DNA of 12,152 bases from Hemicentrotus pulcherrimus. Taxonomy: Eukaryota > Echinodermata > Echinoidea > Camarodonta > Strongylocentrotidae. The translations under genes and the position numbers were made by a program. The notes under the pieces are model-generated. The model saw only the letters and a list, made by a program, of their open reading frames with translations. It had not been told where the DNA came from and searched no databases. Below are positions 9,347-12,152 of the stretch, piece after piece. The stretch is from contig BEXV01000857.1 in assembly GCA_003118195.1 (NCBI GenBank), positions 13,921 through 26,072 on the forward strand. Reading direction: 5' to 3'. Numbering within the stretch: the first letter of the stretch is position 1; every line of letters begins with the position of its first letter.

Positions 9347-9469
9347 AGCTCTGCTAGGCTGCTGATTTCACAGCATTCATGGAATACCTTCCTACCAGTA
9401 CCCATTTAACACCTGGGTGGAGTGAAAGATGTAGATGAATATCTTGCCAAAGGACATTAGTGCCTCGGT

Positions 9470-9530
9470 GGGACTTGAACAGCAAAAAAACGTGATCAAC
9501 AGCCTGCATGATGGTGTTTCTACTAGACCA
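9470..9530 (-). promoter_or_regulatory. Pol III A and B boxes of the interrupted SINE
   Basis: The B box GTTCAAGTCCC and A box TGGTCTAGTA are about 40 bp apart. A T-run (seven T on the minus strand, 9484-9490) lies between them just upstream of the B box. It could act as an early Pol III terminator, so this copy is probably not transcribed to its end. Confidence 0.55.
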
Positions 9531-9543
9531 CGACACCTCTTTT

Positions 9544-10088
9544 ACTCTTAACACTTCACAAATAGCTTTAAAGTTCTCATATAGTTATATATGGCGGATT
9601 CTCGTCGTCTGCATGCAGAGGAAGAAATTAAGCTGGCCCAGTTTTCATTCCGGGTCATTTACCTCACTGATCCCTGATTGAAAATGAAATGTCGTCTCAT
9701 ATAATTAGTTTTAAAGTGATTTGACGAGTTCTTCTTGATGAAATATTAGGAAGAACCCAGTTCTATAAGCTTCAGTCTTAAAAAAAGGTACAGACAATGT
9801 AATTTCTACATATTTCTCCATCTCATTACTTTTATTGATTAAGTACTTTCTGTACAAGTTTTAGTTATTATCATTAGGAATACTGTGAAGTCATGAGACA
9901 TAGCGAGAAGTGGGGAGGGGTTGTCATGATAAAGTGAGAAATGAAGGAGAAGTAGATGGGGAGGGGGTAACTGGATGGGAAGAGAGGAAGAGGATTATAG
10001 ATATAGACTGAGAGAGCAGATAAGGTGCAGAAACCAAGTAGTCTGCCAACATGTCCATGGTGTATTCAGTAGCCATTATCATAATCAA
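9544..10088. other. Non-coding stretch with a purine-rich patch
   Basis: No gene is visible. About 9900-10020 is strongly purine-rich on the plus strand, with two GGGGAGGGG-type clusters (9912-9920 and 9958-9967). The clusters are too far apart to form a standard four-run G-quadruplex together. Confidence 0.55.
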
Positions 10089-10358
10089 ATTTAATGCATA
10101 TAGGTCTTAATGCAAAATGTGAATTCCATACATATCGTCCTTGTTTTCACGAAGTGACGGTAGTGAGGAAAATCGTAATGCAAAGTGAATGCAATTTTTT
10201 TTCACTACCGTCACTTCGTGAAAACAGCGACGATATGTTGTTGCTAGGTAGAAAAACATTATTTGACCTACCTAACATCACATTATATACGCAATTTTGC
10301 ATTCTGACTATTGAAATACAACCATCCCTGACAAGTAAATGACGTTTATGCATTAAAT
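10089..10358. repeat. Complex foldback element with near-perfect hairpin core
   Basis: The core is a 24-bp perfect inverted repeat: 10143-10166 pairs with 10202-10225, and both arms contain the CACGAAGTGACGGTAGTG sequence or its complement. It extends outward through CATATCGTC (10131-10139) paired with GACGATATG (10229-10237). Further out, ATGCAAAA and TGTGA (10110-10122) pair with TCACA and TTTTGCAT (10279-10303) around a 10-bp extra segment. The outermost ATTTAATGCATA (10089-10100) matches TATGCATTAAAT at 10347-10358. This nested symmetry suggests an old inverted-repeat transposon that later gained extra bases on the right side. Overlapping open frames on both strands (10094-10342 and 10147-10353) result from the symmetry and are not genes. 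Confidence 0.75.
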
Positions 10359-10674
10359 GTGGTTACATTACAAAAATTGCCTAATTTTTAATAGGGGGCA
10401 TGTAACTGACTTTTACTTGAATAAGAATATAAAAACCGTAATGCATGCAAAAGCAACATTAACTATTATTAAAAAAGAAATTCTCCCACAATTTTCTTCC
10501 ATGCTTCACTAAATTGCTTGTGTGTTAGCCTCCACATTATACCCAACCGTCAACAACAACCAAAATCAAAACATAAAACCCCCACCCATAAATTAATTTA
10601 GAGTCCAGTATATGATGTGAACATGACAAATATAACGCGTAAATTAAATTTATGCAAGTATAGGTAGCTTGAGG
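10359..10674. other. AT-rich spacer
   Basis: I see nothing identifiable between the foldback and the next MITE-like element. A 75-codon minus-strand frame spanning 10537-10764 runs into that element and has no protein-like features. Confidence 0.55.
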
Positions 10675-10934
10675 AAATGTAGTGGCACGAAAAGACACGT
10701 CCGAAACGCAAAATGCATAATGTTTGAAAATCATAATTTCATCGCACAGAGCCGGTAAACACATGTACTATCTTCATTGGGATTAATGTCATCTACAATT
10801 AGTACATTCAGATATGGTTTTAAAAAAAGGAACTTCTATGAGCAAATTTAAAAAAAAAAGGAACTTCTATGAGCAAATATCGCTTACTATTATGCCTTTT
10901 GTGTTCCAGATGCGTCTTTCTGTGCTACTAATTT
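10675..10934. mobile_element. MITE-like element, family A copy 2
   Basis: The left end AAATGTAGTGGCACGAAAAG continues with GACACGTCCGAAACGCAAAA and GCATAAT. The right end, read on the minus strand, gives a diverged version: AAAATTAGTAGCACAGAAAG, later GGAACACAAAAGGCATAAT. The inverted arms are about 48 bp. The left 85 bp or so match copy 1 at 1128-1370. Its length of 260 bp includes a 31-bp internal duplication (10822-10878). There is no transposase, and I found no clear target duplication. The 78-codon frame at 10814-11050 overlaps the duplication and right arm and is not a gene. Confidence 0.65.
10822..10878. repeat. 31-bp tandem duplication inside MITE copy 2
   Basis: A seven-A run followed by GGAACTTCTATGAGCAAAT occurs at 10822-10847 and again at 10853-10878, an offset of 31 bp with perfect identity. 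The A-runs at the edges suggest replication slippage after the element inserted. Confidence 0.9.
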
Positions 10935-12059
10935 TGCCATTGTGCCTTATGAAAACTATGTTCACAAATTGTGAAAAACAGAACACCAAATATAGGGCAA
11001 AAAAGGTGCTTTTGAAGAAAGAAAAAATCATCATAATCACTAAATACTAACAAGACACATAAATATGATGTCTAACCAACCCTTACATTATTGTTCTAAT
11101 TTTGAGAACTTTTCATATCTCTAAATCCAAAAATTGTCAGAAAAAAAAAATCAATTGTCCAAGCAAGTAACAAATATAGGGGTTACTAAAGAGGGCTAGC
11201 TACAAAAAATGTACTGCTCACATAAGCTCTTTCATTTTTGTTAAAGTAGAAAACATAATTATATTTTCTTGCTTCAGAGGAATACAAAACAATTTCAGTA
11301 AAGCCTCAGTCAGAAATGCCATTACGAACTGCTACGAACGAATGAGTTTCAGACAATGGATATTCGGGAAGACAATGGAAAAACAGGGAGATTGGTATGA
11401 AATTATCATTTGAACGAACCTTTGTGACCGTAGCATAACCATGAAGGAAATGTTGTCCTGAACCCTTGAATATTTAGAGAACCGTTTAAATCTGACTCAA
11501 TGAGAACAAACCAGAGATAAATATAAGAAGACGAAGTTAAGATATTGTGTGAATGCAGCGAACAAGCAGGGAAAGGTGATCTGGTGTAGAGGACTAGCCT
11601 ATTGTAACATGAGCAACATGACCAGAGGCAAATACCACAAGACAAGAAGACAAATCTTGAGCAAATATAAATTAGAATTGTTGATGAGAATGCAATGTCT
11701 TCACGTCTGCATATTAAAGTAAAGGAAAAGGGCAAAAGTGGGAGGAAAACAACAATACACAAACAGAATCTCCATTTTGGTGTTTTAATGATATCTTCTC
11801 TTCGTTTGAAGGTGTAAGAGGAGAGCTCTACATGTATATGCATTACTGGTGTAGTTATATGAAACCAAATATGGCAGTGTCTGCTCCCAAGGCAAATTCT
11901 AATTTTGAATTTTAAAAAAAAGAAAGATGTATGATGTTGTTTATTCTACATGCATTCTTATCTCTTTCAAAAAAATCAACGGATCTGGGTTATGGAAATA
12001 CTACAGGCTTCTGATGCAAACAAAATATGATTCCATTTCATTACTCTCTCATGTTTCAC
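10935..12059. other. Non-coding stretch with one longer open frame
   Basis: I see no repeat family or RNA gene. The longest open frame of the window lies here on the minus strand (11406-11843, 145 codons). Its translation is rich in Ser, Leu, Cys, Tyr and Phe, with no domain I recognise. The plus strand is purine-rich over the same part, which lowers the chance of stops on the complementary strand, so composition may explain the length. I do not call it a gene. Confidence 0.5.
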
Positions 12060-12152
12060 CATTTCTTCTTCTTATTCTTCTCTTTCTTCTTCTCCTTCCT
12101 CTCCTTCATGGCCACTTCCCTTTCCCTCTCTCCTCTCTACCCTCCCCCCCCC
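12060..12152. repeat. Polypyrimidine tract ending in poly-C at the window edge
   Basis: Nearly all bases are C or T, with CTT/TTC runs at first, then CCCTCTCTCC-like sequence, and a final run of ten C. Only short breaks (for example CATGGCCA near 12108) interrupt it. Such mirror-like tracts can form triplex DNA and are hard to sequence, so a contig could end here for technical reasons. Confidence 0.85.

Larger units (their letters stand above)
8963..9543 (-). mobile_element. tRNA-derived SINE split by a MITE insertion
   Basis: Read on the minus strand, the head carries A box TGGTCTAGTA (plus-strand 9521-9530) and B box GTTCAAGTCCC (9470-9480). The body follows: ACTAATGTCCTTTGG, CACTCCACCCAGGTG, AAATGGGTACTGGTAGGA and GCAGCCTAGCAGAGCT. 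At that point a 302-bp MITE (9045-9346) interrupts it. The SINE resumes with GGAGTATTATTAGAG and GAACACATTGTG, ending ATAAAAATATCCAATATTA and an ATT-repeat tail (about 8963-8980). Removing the MITE restores colinearity with the SINE at 4216-4475 across the junction. The intact SINE length would be about 280 bp. A 66-codon minus-strand frame here (9354-9554) is SINE sequence. Confidence 0.8.

Noticed and set aside
9900..10020. G-quadruplex
   Set aside because: There are two G-rich clusters but they are about 45 bp apart, and each alone has only two runs of four or more G.
10094..10353. Overlapping open frames on both strands
   Set aside because: They arise from the inverted-repeat symmetry of the foldback; the translations show no protein features.

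Overview
The window looks like AT-rich, gene-free DNA from an invertebrate animal nuclear genome. The signs are long non-coding stretches, tRNA-derived SINEs with Pol III boxes, short inverted-repeat (MITE-like) elements, a minisatellite, simple-sequence tracts, and no compact gene arrangement. I recall the GGGGGTGTTTCACAAAG terminal inverted repeat and this style of SINE body from marine invertebrates, including echinoderms. That attribution is a low-confidence impression, not something the sequence proves.

I found no protein-coding gene, exon, rRNA or functional tRNA that I can support. The open frames are short (mostly 60-90 codons, the longest 145). They have no recognisable domains, and several lie inside repeats, so I leave them out. 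The window is probably intergenic or part of a large intron.

Layout: 1-1127 is mostly plain AT-rich sequence with a weak dispersed motif. 1128-1370 is a MITE-like element (family A, copy 1). 1371-2487 holds nothing identifiable. 2488-2605 is a plus-strand SINE fragment. About 2745-3665 is a minisatellite of 27 units, mostly 35 bp, arranged as two nearly identical 13-unit blocks. 3666-4215 is plain. 4216-4475 is a minus-strand SINE. 4476-6471 is plain, with one GC-richer patch near 5880-6120. 6476-6750 is a foldback MITE with a likely 4-bp target duplication. 6755-8962 is plain apart from a 16-bp tandem repeat and a pyrimidine tract. 8963-9543 is a second minus-strand SINE, split by a 302-bp MITE at 9045-9346. 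10089-10358 is a complex foldback with a near-perfect hairpin core. 10675-10934 is family A copy 2, carrying an internal 31-bp duplication. The right edge, from 12060, is a polypyrimidine tract ending in poly-C.

Nothing here acts as a gene system. The most informative features are the nested insertion, which orders two transposition events in time, the higher-order structure of the minisatellite, and three kinds of foldback element able to form long hairpins if transcribed. All boundaries were read by eye and most are good to about 5-10 bases.
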